From Pararhodobacter sp. (lineage in GTDB: Bacteria > Pseudomonadota > Alphaproteobacteria > Rhodobacterales > Rhodobacteraceae): a DNA stretch of 64,000 bases. The stretch covers positions 1 through 64,000 of the forward strand of contig JAFIEG010000007.1 of NCBI GenBank assembly GCA_020832665.1, written 5' to 3'. The notes beneath the pieces are model-generated. The model did not search any database. It was not told the origin of the DNA and was given only the letters and a program-made list of their open reading frames with translations. The translations under genes were made by a program, and so were the position numbers. Below, one piece after another: positions 48,028-57,381 of this stretch (position 1 is the first letter of the stretch; each line of letters begins with the position of its first letter).

Positions 48028-49325
48028 TGGACCCCATGCTGATGACCATTCTGGTGATGTCGATCGGGCTTCTGGTGCTCTTTGCCCTTTCGGTGCCCAT
48101 CTATGTCGCCTTCCTGATCTGCAATCTTGCCGTTGTCTTCTTGCTGATGGGGCCGGCTGGCTTTGGCATGTTCGTCAACTCCATTGGCGCGACGGCCACT
48201 TCATTTACGCTGCTTCCCTTGCCAGCCTTCATCCTGATGGGTGAAATTCTGTACCGGGGGAACGCCATCGGCACTCTCGTCAGTGCTACCGACAAGCTCA
48301 TCGGCGGGTTCCGTGGGCGTCACTTCGTGCTGGGCATCTCGGTTTCAACAATTCTTGCAACGCTGTCGGGCTCGGCCATGGGAAGTGCCGCGATGCTCTC
48401 GCGTTCAGTCTATCCCGAGATGCGCGATCGCGGTTACGACCAGAACATGTCCATCGGTGTGCTGATCGGCGGCGCCTGTCTGGCCCCAATCATTCCGCCA
48501 AGCGTACTGGCGGTGCTCATCGCCATTATTGCACAGGTGTCGGTGCGCGACATGTTCCTGGCCGGAATCGTGCCCGGAATACTGATTTTCCTGTTGATCG
48601 TCTGCTATATCCTGATCCGCGTGGCGCTCCGCCCCGATATTGCGCCGGTCGATGCCGATTACCAACGCCCCTCGGCAGGCGAGTTCGTGCGCGCCATCGG
48701 CCAGCTTCTGCCATTCACCCTGGTCATTGCGGGGGTTGTGGGTTCGATAGCTTTGGGCATTGCCACCCCCAACGAATCTGCCGTGGCGGGTGTGGTGGGG
48801 GCAATGGTCGTGGCCGCGATCTTTCGCAAGCTGACCTTTCAGATGGTGTTCGACGCGCTGAAGTCCACAACGCTGACGACAACCATGGTGCTTGTCATCA
48901 TGCTTTCCTCGCAGCTTTTCACCCAGTTGCTTGCCTTCAGCGGCACCAGCCGGTTCATAAGGCTTTATATCGAGTATCTGGATGTCTCTCCGGTGGTCAT
49001 GCTGGTGATCATGATGGCCATTCCCTTCGTGCTGTGCATGCTGCTTGATGAAATCGCGGCCATGCTGATCCTGATACCGATCTACATGCCGATCCTGCCA
49101 TTCCTTGAAATCGACCCGATCGCCTTCTGGATTCTGTTCCTGATCAACATGACCCTGGGTGCCATGACCCCGCCCGTGGGTTACGTTCTTTTCGTGATCA
49201 AGGGGGCAATACGCGACGCGCCGATGCAGCTGATCTTCTCGGCGGTTATTCCCTATGTGCTCATATTCCTGTTGGCGATGTTCATTCTGGGCAGCTTTCC
49301 GGGGCTAATGACGATACTACGCTGA
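48024..49325 (+). CDS. TRAP transporter large permease DctM (system 3)
   Basis: SVPIYVAFLICNLAVVFLLMGPAG..LIGGACLAPIIPPSVLAVLIAIIAQVSVRDMFLAGIVPGI..MTPPVGYVLFVIKGAIRD. Confidence 0.93.
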   Translation: MMDPMLMTILVMSIGLLVLFALSVPIYVAFLICNLAVVFLLMGPAGFGMFVNSIGATATSFTLLPLPAFILMGEILYRGNAIGTLVSATDKLIGGFRGRHFVLGISVSTILATLSGSAMGSAAMLSRSVYPEMRDRGYDQNMSIGVLIGGACLAPIIPPSVLAVLIAIIAQVSVRDMFLAGIVPGILIFLLIVCYILIRVALRPDIAPVDADYQRPSAGEFVRAIGQLLPFTLVIAGVVGSIALGIATPNESAVAGVVGAMVVAAIFRKLTFQMVFDALKSTTLTTTMVLVIMLSSQLFTQLLAFSGTSRFIRLYIEYLDVSPVVMLVIMMAIPFVLCMLLDEIAAMLILIPIYMPILPFLEIDPIAFWILFLINMTLGAMTPPVGYVLFVIKGAIRDAPMQLIFSAVIPYVLIFLLAMFILGSFPGLMTILR

Positions 49326-49363
49326 GCACCGCCAGTGCCCGTGCCACCTTTGAGGAAAGCGGT

Positions 49364-50155
49364 ATGCGCATCTATCTGTCCGAGGCGGGGGTGATTTCCC
49401 TGCAGCAGCCGGAAGTCTTTGACAGGCTCGATCTGAAGATCGATCCGATGCCCGATGACCGGCGAGCCCGAATGCTTGCCCGGCTGGGCCGGGCCGAGGG
49501 CGAAGAGCATATCCGCCTTGATCCCGCTGTCTTGCGCTTTCTTTCTCCGCTGGCGGGTGCTCCCGCCTGGGAAGAAGGCTTCGCCTTGATGCTGGCCAAG
49601 GCCGCAGGGGCTGGCTGGATCGACCAGGCAGGCGCGGTGCGGGCGCATGTCGTGCCCACTGCTCAGGCGCGTCGCATCGACGCAAACACATTCCGCGCGA
49701 CGTTCAGAAACCTTGCTGCAGGCGTCAGTGCCATCACGACCGGCAGCCTTGAAGACCCTGTCGGAATGGTTGCCAGCAGCGTTGTTTCGATTTCGGCAGA
49801 CCCCCCTCTTGTGGGGGTGCTCGTCAATCAGACAGCATCGGCGCTGCCTTACCTTCGCCAGCAAGAACGCTTTGCCGTCAGCGTTCTGGGGCAGGAGCAC
49901 GACGAGCTGATGCGCGAAATGGCGCAAGAGCCACAGGGCAAGGCACGCTTTCGCAGCGCCGACTGGCAAGAGGCGGAATCAGGGCTGCCGATACTGCCTG
50001 CGGCACTTGCCGTTGCCGAATGCCGGCTGATCGCCGAATCCGCACTTGGCACCCATCTTCTACTGGTCGGTCTGATCGAGCGGTCGCAGCAGCGGCCTGG
50101 TCTTCCTCTGGTCTATTTCGATGGTGGTATTCTGCCTGTAACGCTCAATGCGTAG
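49364..50155 (+). CDS. Flavin reductase-domain protein with ~100-aa N-terminal extension
   Basis: Flavin reductase core FRATFRNLAAGVSAITTGSLEDPVGMVASSVVSISADPPLVGVLVNQTASALPYLRQQERFAVSVLGQEHDELM; unassigned N-terminus MRIYLSEAGVISLQQPEVFDRLDLKIDPMPDDRRARM... Confidence 0.88.
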   Translation: MRIYLSEAGVISLQQPEVFDRLDLKIDPMPDDRRARMLARLGRAEGEEHIRLDPAVLRFLSPLAGAPAWEEGFALMLAKAAGAGWIDQAGAVRAHVVPTAQARRIDANTFRATFRNLAAGVSAITTGSLEDPVGMVASSVVSISADPPLVGVLVNQTASALPYLRQQERFAVSVLGQEHDELMREMAQEPQGKARFRSADWQEAESGLPILPAALAVAECRLIAESALGTHLLLVGLIERSQQRPGLPLVYFDGGILPVTLNA

Positions 50156-50450
50156 CGCCGATGATCGGCCGCACGCGGCAACAGGCCAGCAGGCTTTCGA
50201 TCTGCGGTGAACTGGCGCCAATGGTTGCCCGGTCGATTCCGGCAAGCGTGGTCGCCGCCTGAACCTGCCCTGCGAATCCGGCACGGGTGCCGCCGCTGCC
50301 ACCAGCCCGGGCATGTAGCGGCCCTCGGCCGCGGCGAGGCCCTGCTCGCGCAGATTGGCACCCAGTGTCGCGATTCCGGAATGGGTGGGCTCCATGTCGA
50401 GCGAAAGGCCCGTCTGTCACGCATCGAGGTGACCATATCGAAACTGGTCT
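50145..50450 (-). pseudogene. Frame-disrupted IclR-family C-terminal remnant
   Basis: Consecutive segments in different frames: SLDMEPTHSGIATLGANLREQGLAAAEGRYMPGLVAAAAPVPDSQG then QVQAATTLAGIDRATIGASSPQIESLLACCRVRPIIGATH*, preceded by a third-frame segment ETSFDMVTSMRDRRAF; joined they resemble the end of an IclR effector domain. Confidence 0.55.
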
Positions 50451-50455
50451 CGGCG

Positions 50456-51271
50456 CTATCCCTCTTCGTCCCAGATCTCGACGAGTTCATCGGCACGCGC
50501 GCGCTCTTCGGGGGTCATCTCCCCGAGAATTGAAAGCATGGTCCGGGTCGAATCGCCCCCGCCCCGGGATTCGGAAAGATAGATCAGGCGCAACGCTTCC
50601 ATCAGGTCCCTTTCCACGCCGCGCCCTTCCCAATAGGCGTGGCCCAGTTCGCGAATGGCGGGGCCGTAATTCGCATCGGCCGAAATACGAAACCAATGCA
50701 GGGCCTGCTCGTCGTCGTCATGGGGGCCGATCCCTTCGCGCCAATACATCCGGGCCAGGTTGAAGGCCGCCGCGCGGGGGCTGGTCTGTGCAGCTTGGGA
50801 AAAGAGTTCATAGGCGCGATCCTCATCGCGCTCGAGCCCCGCATGACCGCCCAGATACAACTCGCCCAGATCGTTCATCGATTGTGCATGGCCTTGCCCG
50901 ACTGCCATCTCGAGCCAGCGCGCCGCTTCGCCGTGATCGCGCTCCGCCCCGCCGCGGCCATGGCGATAGAACCAGCCCAGCCGCCATTGAGAGCGCGCAT
51001 GGCCCTCCTCGGCCGCTGGATGCCATATCCGGAAGGCTTCGTCCTGATCTCGCTCGGGCCCACCATCGCCGGCACCGCGGCCCCAGAAATACATTTCCCC
51101 CAGCCAGTAGGTCGCTTCGGCATCGCCCTGTTCAGACAGCGCGCGAAAGCCTTCGAAAGCGGCGGCATAATCCCGGTCGCGATATTGCTGCCAGACGGTA
51201 TCGAAATCCTGCGCCGCAACGGGCAGGGCTAGGGTGGCAACAAGGGCGGCGACGGTTGCAAGGCGGATCAT
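50456..51271 (-). CDS. Secreted SEL1-like repeat protein
   Basis: Signal peptide MIRLATVAALVATLALPVAAQDFDTVWQQYRDRDYAAAFEGF; repeats GDAEATYWLGEMYFWGRG, GHARSQWRLGWFYRHGRG, GHAQSMNDLGELYLGG. Start at 51289 (ATGA overlap with upstream gene) is also possible. Confidence 0.87.
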   Translation of the reverse strand: MIRLATVAALVATLALPVAAQDFDTVWQQYRDRDYAAAFEGFRALSEQGDAEATYWLGEMYFWGRGAGDGGPERDQDEAFRIWHPAAEEGHARSQWRLGWFYRHGRGGAERDHGEAARWLEMAVGQGHAQSMNDLGELYLGGHAGLERDEDRAYELFSQAAQTSPRAAAFNLARMYWREGIGPHDDDEQALHWFRISADANYGPAIRELGHAYWEGRGVERDLMEALRLIYLSESRGGGDSTRTMLSILGEMTPEERARADELVEIWDEEG

Positions 51272-51285
51272 TGGCAGTCCTCGTG

Positions 51286-54200
51286 TCATGGCGGGGCCGG
51301 GCGGGTTTGAGCAGTGCTGAATTCCCACAGCAACGGGCCCTCAAGTGTGTTGCCATAGGCGTCATGAAAACCCGCGGCGAGTCGGAGCGAATAGGTCGCA
51401 TCGGGGGCCAGCGGATGCAGCGGCAACAGGCTGACACTGCGCTGTGCGGCAAGATGAAGATAATCCACGTCCAACCGCTCGCCTGCGCCATCCAGCAACT
51501 CAAGATGCGCTTCCAGTACCTCTGGCGACAGTTCGGTATCGAAACGCAGGTTCGGGGGGATACCGAGCAGGGCCGATTCCGGGTCGGGCAGGTCCACCGA
51601 AACGGGTTCGGGGGGGCGTGTCAATGTGACAGGCACCATCTGTCGCGTTGAATGGAGCCCGGATTGGGCCGTGATCCGCAGATATGGGTGCGGCCCCGGC
51701 GCCAGTGAGCCGGCATTCAAGGCGATCGCGCTGTCTGTCTGGAGAAGTGCCAGGGGCCGCCACGGGGCCTCACCGGTGGCCGAATACTCCACATCGAAGA
51801 CAACCGGGCCATCGGTGCGGACCTCCCAGCTTATCGTTCTGTCCGCTGGGCCGATCGCAACCGGCATATCGGAAACGACTCGAAGTTCCGGCGCGGCGCC
51901 GGGCGCCGTGATCCGGGCGAGTTCCTGCGCACCGTTCCGGATCAACAGCGCGGCTGCGCCTGGATGCGGCTCGATCGCGACTCGGAATTCGGGCCAGAGA
52001 AGCGGGTTATCGGGGCCCGCGCCGCCAAGGCGCATTGCCCGCAGCGGATGGATGCTGCGCGTCTCGGGCTCAAAGGCGGTGCTGCGCAGAACCCGGCCAT
52101 TCGCATCGAGCAATTCGGCCCGATACTGGCCGCGATCGGCCGAGGCGCGCGCAGGGCGCGAACGCAACGGATCGACAAAGGCGCCGCCTTCGGGGGTGAT
52201 CAAGCCGGTCACGATCAGCCGGTCTGCCGGTGGGCTGACGGCATCGCTGTAGGTCGGGGGCGTGGCTTGCGCCGTTCGGATCGTCAGGTCGCGCAGCCAG
52301 GCATCGCGCTGGCCAAAACCAATCTGGATGTCTCGCTGAACCTGCGAATACTCGTATTCAGACAACCATGCCGAGGCCGAGGGCTGGACTGTCGGCCACA
52401 TCAGCGAGCGCAAGATGTCGGGGTCTTCGGCATTGCCTTCGGAGAAGGATTTGTTCCAGCCATAAAGGCCCGATGCATGCAACCGGAAGCCATTTATGCC
52501 CGGGTCGCGACGAAAACTTGCCGGCGGGTTCTCGCCGGGGAAATGTGGCAGGGACAGCGCATGCCCGAATTCATGCACCAGCCCCGTCGCAAGCATATCC
52601 GCGTCGAAGTGCTCGTTGTCATCGATGGCCATCACCACGGCGCGCGCGCGGTAATCAAGAAGCCCCTTGTACATGAAGCCGGTAAGGCGAAAGTTTTCGA
52701 GTTCGGTAGCGGCGATGCCCAGGGTGCCTTCGCTCAGTACCCCGGAGGGCACCACAACGACCAGGAAATCCTCGGGGCCGATGTGATCGCGCGCCATGCG
52801 CTGCAACCAGCGTATATAGGCCCCCAGGCGGATGCGCGTGCCGGCATCGTCGCCAAGTAACAGCTGCGCCAGATCGCTATCGGCCACGAAGCCGGACACA
52901 TTGGCCCTCGGATCGAGCCAGGAGCTGAGCCACATTGAGAAACTGCCAATGGTAAGGCCGGTTGGCCGCGCCCTGGCAGACCGGTAGGGCAGAAACTGCG
53001 GTGCGTATTCCTCGGCCCGCCACAGGGTTTGGAGGATCATCTGGCGGTCGGCTTCGGGTATGCCGGTTTCGGCCTCTGCGAGTTCCTCGATGAAAGCCTC
53101 GAACGCCTCTCGTATCGATTCGATCGGATTCTCGCGGGCGCCGAGGGTTCCCTCGGGTTCCAGGAGCATGCGCAATCGTTGCTCCAGGGCCGTCGCCCAG
53201 GGGCCAAGCTCGGCGATAACATAGTAGAAATCCAGATCGCCTGGATCGTGATCCCATATCTCGACCGGGTGCTCCTGCCGGGTTTCGGCCTGCGGCATGG
53301 GGTGGGGGAACGGATCATGCGGGCAGGCCACCAACTCCAGCATTTCCGCCGCGTTGGGCTGCGGCATCCAGCCGAAGAAATTGACGCTATGGCGGGCATG
53401 GCGCTGGTCATCATCGTCGAAAGCGGCCTGCGGCTCCAGCCACGCCAGCCGGTTCAGCCGGGCAGGCAGCGCATGCTGCGCAACCACGCGCGGGTGATGT
53501 TCGGACATTGCCAGCTCGAACTCGAAGCGTTCGGGCTGCCAGTCGGGCGCGATGTCGTCATGCGGGGTCCAGTCCGGATACACACGGGTCAGGGCGGGCT
53601 TGTCGGTCACCAGCGCCGGGTCGCGCACAGTCTGAAAGACATGCAGGCGAAGCGGGTCGTCCTGCATATCCGAGAGTTGGTCTTCCATGTGCAGCAAGGT
53701 GGAGAACCGCCAGCCGAGATCTTCATCAAGATACTCGTCACCATCCTGCGCGCGCACACCGTCCTCGCCGCCTGCGATGTGCACCTCGTAGGTCGTGCCG
53801 GGGCGAAGGGGCGTGGCGGGGTGGAACGTGTATTCCTGCGGGTCGTCAAAAATGCCGAGGCTGGGCATCTCATGCGATGCCAGGCCGGATATGTTGCCTT
53901 GCGAGCAGGTGGCCGGCGACAATTGCGGCTGTATCTGCGCCGCCCTTTCGGCGGCATCCTCGCGCCATGCCCCGGGGTGCGGCGACTGGCGCCACCCACC
54001 GGCAACCTCGATGCGCTCGCCATCAGCGCCGACAGTAAATAGCGAGAAGGAGTCCACCAGGCTGCGGGCATCGACCGGAGCGCTGAAAGTGACCGTCACC
54101 GCCGGGTGTGCGGGGTTCACATTGGCCCGCTGCGCCGGGGGCGTGTGGTCAATGATCTGGAAGTCATCGTAAAGGCAACTGTCGGGGTCGGCCTCATAGG

Positions 54201-54993
54201 CCGCCGCCTCGCAGACCCAACCGCGCTGGCGGGCGGAACGGCCGGTTGGCTGCCGGTTGTCGCTGTCGAATTCCTGCACCGTGGCGGAAAAATGCATCCG
54301 GTAGGCATTGCCGGAACTGTCCACCCGGATGCGCCCGCCCTGAACCTCGGTGTAGAGATAGTCACCCGTGAAATCGTCATCCGTCGTTTCGGCAAAGCTG
54401 CGCGCGCGCATGCCCTGCGGTGTGGCATGGCCGACGACGCGATCGGCCTCGAACATGTGGTTGGCCAGTTGCGAAAAACCCGTGCCACCACCGGGATGCC
54501 CGTCGCCGGGGCCGGAAAAGCCCCGCCGCGCCACGGCGGGCGCGGAATCGGGCACGAAGGCAAACAGGTGAAAGGGCCAGTCGCGCGCATCGCTTTCCAG
54601 AAGAGCATAGAACTGCCGCCCCTGCGCAGCGCCCAGCGCCGTCTGGTCATAGACGTTCAATGTGCCCGCGCCCCGGATGGTTTCGTTCCAGCTGCCCGTA
54701 ACCTGCATCTCCCAGACGACGCCGGCATGCGCCTCGAAAGGCGTTGCGCCCAGGATCATTTCGGTGACCGCTTCGGGCAGCGTATCGGTCCAGTCGGTGC
54801 TCACGATCGCTTCGATCGAGCGGAGCAGGCCCTCGGGCGAAGACAGGTCGAGGTCAAGCTGCGGCACCGGCAGGTCAGACATGTCCGGCAGCGCCTCGAT
54901 CTGCTCGCGCGGGATCTCGATGGTCTGCTGAGCCGCTAACGGGCTGGCGGAAAAAATGACCGCGATCAGGATATGCTGGGCGCGCAGGGTCAT
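51286..54993 (-). CDS. Large secreted metzincin-like metalloprotease with SbsA/Big_5-like Ig domains
   Basis: Signal peptide MTLRAQHILIAVIFSASPLAAQ; HEFGHALSLPH (HExxHxxxxxH) at 52543-52575; downstream Met-turn-like RSLMWPT; VNPAHPAVTVTFSAPVDARSLVDSF and C-terminal IPPNLRFDTELSPEVLEAHLELLDG..LAPDATYSLRLAAGFHDAYGN. Confidence 0.8.
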   Translation of the reverse strand: MTLRAQHILIAVIFSASPLAAQQTIEIPREQIEALPDMSDLPVPQLDLDLSSPEGLLRSIEAIVSTDWTDTLPEAVTEMILGATPFEAHAGVVWEMQVTGSWNETIRGAGTLNVYDQTALGAAQGRQFYALLESDARDWPFHLFAFVPDSAPAVARRGFSGPGDGHPGGGTGFSQLANHMFEADRVVGHATPQGMRARSFAETTDDDFTGDYLYTEVQGGRIRVDSSGNAYRMHFSATVQEFDSDNRQPTGRSARQRGWVCEAAAYEADPDSCLYDDFQIIDHTPPAQRANVNPAHPAVTVTFSAPVDARSLVDSFSLFTVGADGERIEVAGGWRQSPHPGAWREDAAERAAQIQPQLSPATCSQGNISGLASHEMPSLGIFDDPQEYTFHPATPLRPGTTYEVHIAGGEDGVRAQDGDEYLDEDLGWRFSTLLHMEDQLSDMQDDPLRLHVFQTVRDPALVTDKPALTRVYPDWTPHDDIAPDWQPERFEFELAMSEHHPRVVAQHALPARLNRLAWLEPQAAFDDDDQRHARHSVNFFGWMPQPNAAEMLELVACPHDPFPHPMPQAETRQEHPVEIWDHDPGDLDFYYVIAELGPWATALEQRLRMLLEPEGTLGARENPIESIREAFEAFIEELAEAETGIPEADRQMILQTLWRAEEYAPQFLPYRSARARPTGLTIGSFSMWLSSWLDPRANVSGFVADSDLAQLLLGDDAGTRIRLGAYIRWLQRMARDHIGPEDFLVVVVPSGVLSEGTLGIAATELENFRLTGFMYKGLLDYRARAVVMAIDDNEHFDADMLATGLVHEFGHALSLPHFPGENPPASFRRDPGINGFRLHASGLYGWNKSFSEGNAEDPDILRSLMWPTVQPSASAWLSEYEYSQVQRDIQIGFGQRDAWLRDLTIRTAQATPPTYSDAVSPPADRLIVTGLITPEGGAFVDPLRSRPARASADRGQYRAELLDANGRVLRSTAFEPETRSIHPLRAMRLGGAGPDNPLLWPEFRVAIEPHPGAAALLIRNGAQELARITAPGAAPELRVVSDMPVAIGPADRTISWEVRTDGPVVFDVEYSATGEAPWRPLALLQTDSAIALNAGSLAPGPHPYLRITAQSGLHSTRQMVPVTLTRPPEPVSVDLPDPESALLGIPPNLRFDTELSPEVLEAHLELLDGAGERLDVDYLHLAAQRSVSLLPLHPLAPDATYSLRLAAGFHDAYGNTLEGPLLWEFSTAQTRPAPP

Positions 54994-54997
54994 GGGT

Positions 54998-56338
54998 TCA
55001 GGGGCGGAACGGCTCTTCCTCGACCAGGGCGGTATCGAAACTGCCCTCGACCGGCATGCAATCCGACATGTCCGCACCGTCCATCAGGCGCGCGCCCTCC
55101 ATGCGGCAGATGGTGGCATGGAAGCTGCCGGTGGCATGCGCACCGTCGGGGCCCAGTTCCAGCCGGTCGAAGGAGACGCTTGCCTCGGCCCCGCCCTCGC
55201 CAGAAGTGTAGAACACCGCCGGAATGAATCCGCCCGAGGCTTCGAGCACATAGGTGACCTCGGCCGGGATCGGCCTGCCAAGCGGAGGTTGCGCGCTGGT
55301 CAGATGGACATCGAGTGCCAGCACCTGTTCGGTCAGGATATTCGGGCTGGTCGGGTCATGGCCGCTTATGGTCAGGCTGATCTGGTCCGAACCGTCTATG
55401 CGCTGGCCGGTCAATTCTTCCATGATCGCGGCCATCGGATTGTTCTCGGTGAACAACTGATCCAGCATGCCAAGTTGTTCCTGTTCCTCCTCCGACAAGA
55501 CACCGGCCATGGCGCCAAACGTGTCTGCAAAGCCGGGCATGGAGATCTCGATACGCTGAAAGTTCGCGCTGGCGGCATGTTGGCCCCTGATTTCGCCGGC
55601 GATGGTGACCCATTCGCGTTCATCGTTACCAAGGCGGGCGTTCACGCGGCCGAGAACCTCCATCGTTGCCGGGCCGTCATCAGCGGTTGGGGAGGCTTCG
55701 GTTGCCGGGGCATCGTCTGCAGGCTGAGGATCATCCGCAGCGTCAAGCCGGACAGGCGGAGCAAAGGGCAACAGCACGGTTTCGAAGAGCATGGTCAGCT
55801 CGAAACAGGCATCCGACAGAGGCTGTGTCTGCTCGGTTTCGATATCGTGGGGGCACATGCTGGCACTGGCCGTGCCGGCAATGAAGGCCTCGCCTTCGCT
55901 CAGATCGAGTTCTTCAAGCTCCAGATCGACCACATCGGCATTCGCATAGACCCGTCCTGGCTCGGGCGCATCCGCCAGCCAGTCGGCGATATAAAGGATC
56001 GAGCTTTCATCATGGGGGCTTGATGGATCCAGCGGTGCGGGCGCGCTGAACTCCATCCGTATCACAGCCGCGCCCTGCATCGGATGCGCGCCAGCAGGCA
56101 CCTGTGCCGGCACGCCCTCGATTGAGATCATCCCCCCATCGCCACCGAAATTTGTCCGATATCCGGCCAGGGAACGGTGCAGTCCGCCTATCGGCCCTTC
56201 AAAGACCTCGAGATCGGTCATGGTGCCGTCGATATCGACGATCATGCCACCCAAAGACTGGCGTTCCGAGGCGAGCACGGTGCTCGCTGGTGTTGCGATC
56301 ACGGCCAGTATCACTGCGCAGAACCACGCATTTTGCAT
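54998..56338 (-). CDS. Secreted hypothetical protein
   Basis: Signal peptide MQNAWFCAVILAVIATPASTVLASERQSLGGMIVDIDG; only 4 nt separates its stop from the metzincin-like gene start. Confidence 0.72.
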   Translation of the reverse strand: MQNAWFCAVILAVIATPASTVLASERQSLGGMIVDIDGTMTDLEVFEGPIGGLHRSLAGYRTNFGGDGGMISIEGVPAQVPAGAHPMQGAAVIRMEFSAPAPLDPSSPHDESSILYIADWLADAPEPGRVYANADVVDLELEELDLSEGEAFIAGTASASMCPHDIETEQTQPLSDACFELTMLFETVLLPFAPPVRLDAADDPQPADDAPATEASPTADDGPATMEVLGRVNARLGNDEREWVTIAGEIRGQHAASANFQRIEISMPGFADTFGAMAGVLSEEEQEQLGMLDQLFTENNPMAAIMEELTGQRIDGSDQISLTISGHDPTSPNILTEQVLALDVHLTSAQPPLGRPIPAEVTYVLEASGGFIPAVFYTSGEGGAEASVSFDRLELGPDGAHATGSFHATICRMEGARLMDGADMSDCMPVEGSFDTALVEEEPFRP

Positions 56339-56682
56339 GTCATTCCCCCTGACGGGCCGACCGCAATCGGCAGAGGCGGGCAATCTTGCGGTGCCCCGAC
56401 CCGGCTTGTCAACGGCAGAGAAATAACAGGATATCGGCAGAGCGCCCTTACAATCTTCAATCAATTCGCGGCAGTTTCCCGGGGCAAGCCTTGCAGCGAA
56501 GCTCGGAAACGACATGGCAATGCCTGAGAATCCGAACAAGCGCGCCGGGCACATCTGGAGCGCCAGGTTTAAGGCAGAATGCGTGCCATGAAGCTGCAAG
56601 GCAGAATCAGGCGGCGTGAACTGCGCGGCGGCAATGCCGGACCACGTGCCCGGCCGGGCCCGGCGGGGGTTCAGATGATTGT

Positions 56683-57297
56683 TTAGCTGTCCGGGGCTTG
56701 TCGCAGATAGCCCAGCACGGCGCGCCGGATGCGGCGGTGCAGGTCGTCGAAATCCTTCTGTCCCGCCGCGATGGCCGCATGCGACATGCCGTGCCCGATC
56801 GCCACCAGATCGAAGGCGGTCGCTTCGGGGTCATTGATCCCGTATCGTGCAAGCGCACCGACGACCAGCTTGGCCATGTTCTGTTTCAGTTGCGCGATTT
56901 CGGCGTCCATCGGCAGCTGATCCTCGATATGTTCAAGCGCCTTCGCCAGATTCGGATTGCGCAGGTGATGGCGCAGCGTGGCCGAGATCAGGGCGTCCAC
57001 CTCCTGCTCCAGCCCCTGGCCGGCCGACTGCCTTTCGGCAGTGACCATGTCGTCATGCATCTCGTGGCGCATCTGCCGGATCAGCTCGGCGAGGATCGCC
57101 TCTTTCGTCGGATAGTATTGATAGAGCGAGCCGATTGACACGCCGGCCAGCTCGGCGACCAGATTCGTCGTCAGCGACTCGCCGCCACCCCGCTCCAGAA
57201 TGCGAGCCGCCGCCTGCAGGATCGCCTCGCAAGTGGCGCGCGACCGGCTCTGGCGCGGTGTCTTTCTGGGGTGAATCGGAACCGTGGACGAAGTCAT
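56683..57297 (-). CDS. TetR-family transcriptional regulator
   Basis: RKTPRQSRSRATCEAILQAAARILERGGGESLTTNLVAELAGVSIGSLYQYYPTKEAILAELI. Confidence 0.95.
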   Translation of the reverse strand: MTSSTVPIHPRKTPRQSRSRATCEAILQAAARILERGGGESLTTNLVAELAGVSIGSLYQYYPTKEAILAELIRQMRHEMHDDMVTAERQSAGQGLEQEVDALISATLRHHLRNPNLAKALEHIEDQLPMDAEIAQLKQNMAKLVVGALARYGINDPEATAFDLVAIGHGMSHAAIAAGQKDFDDLHRRIRRAVLGYLRQAPDS

Positions 57298-57381
57298 GGG
57301 ATGCGAGTGGCCTAATGCAAGCCTTTGCTCACATTATGACGCCTGACAAATTTTCGCAAGCTCAAGGCAAGGCGGCAGGAC

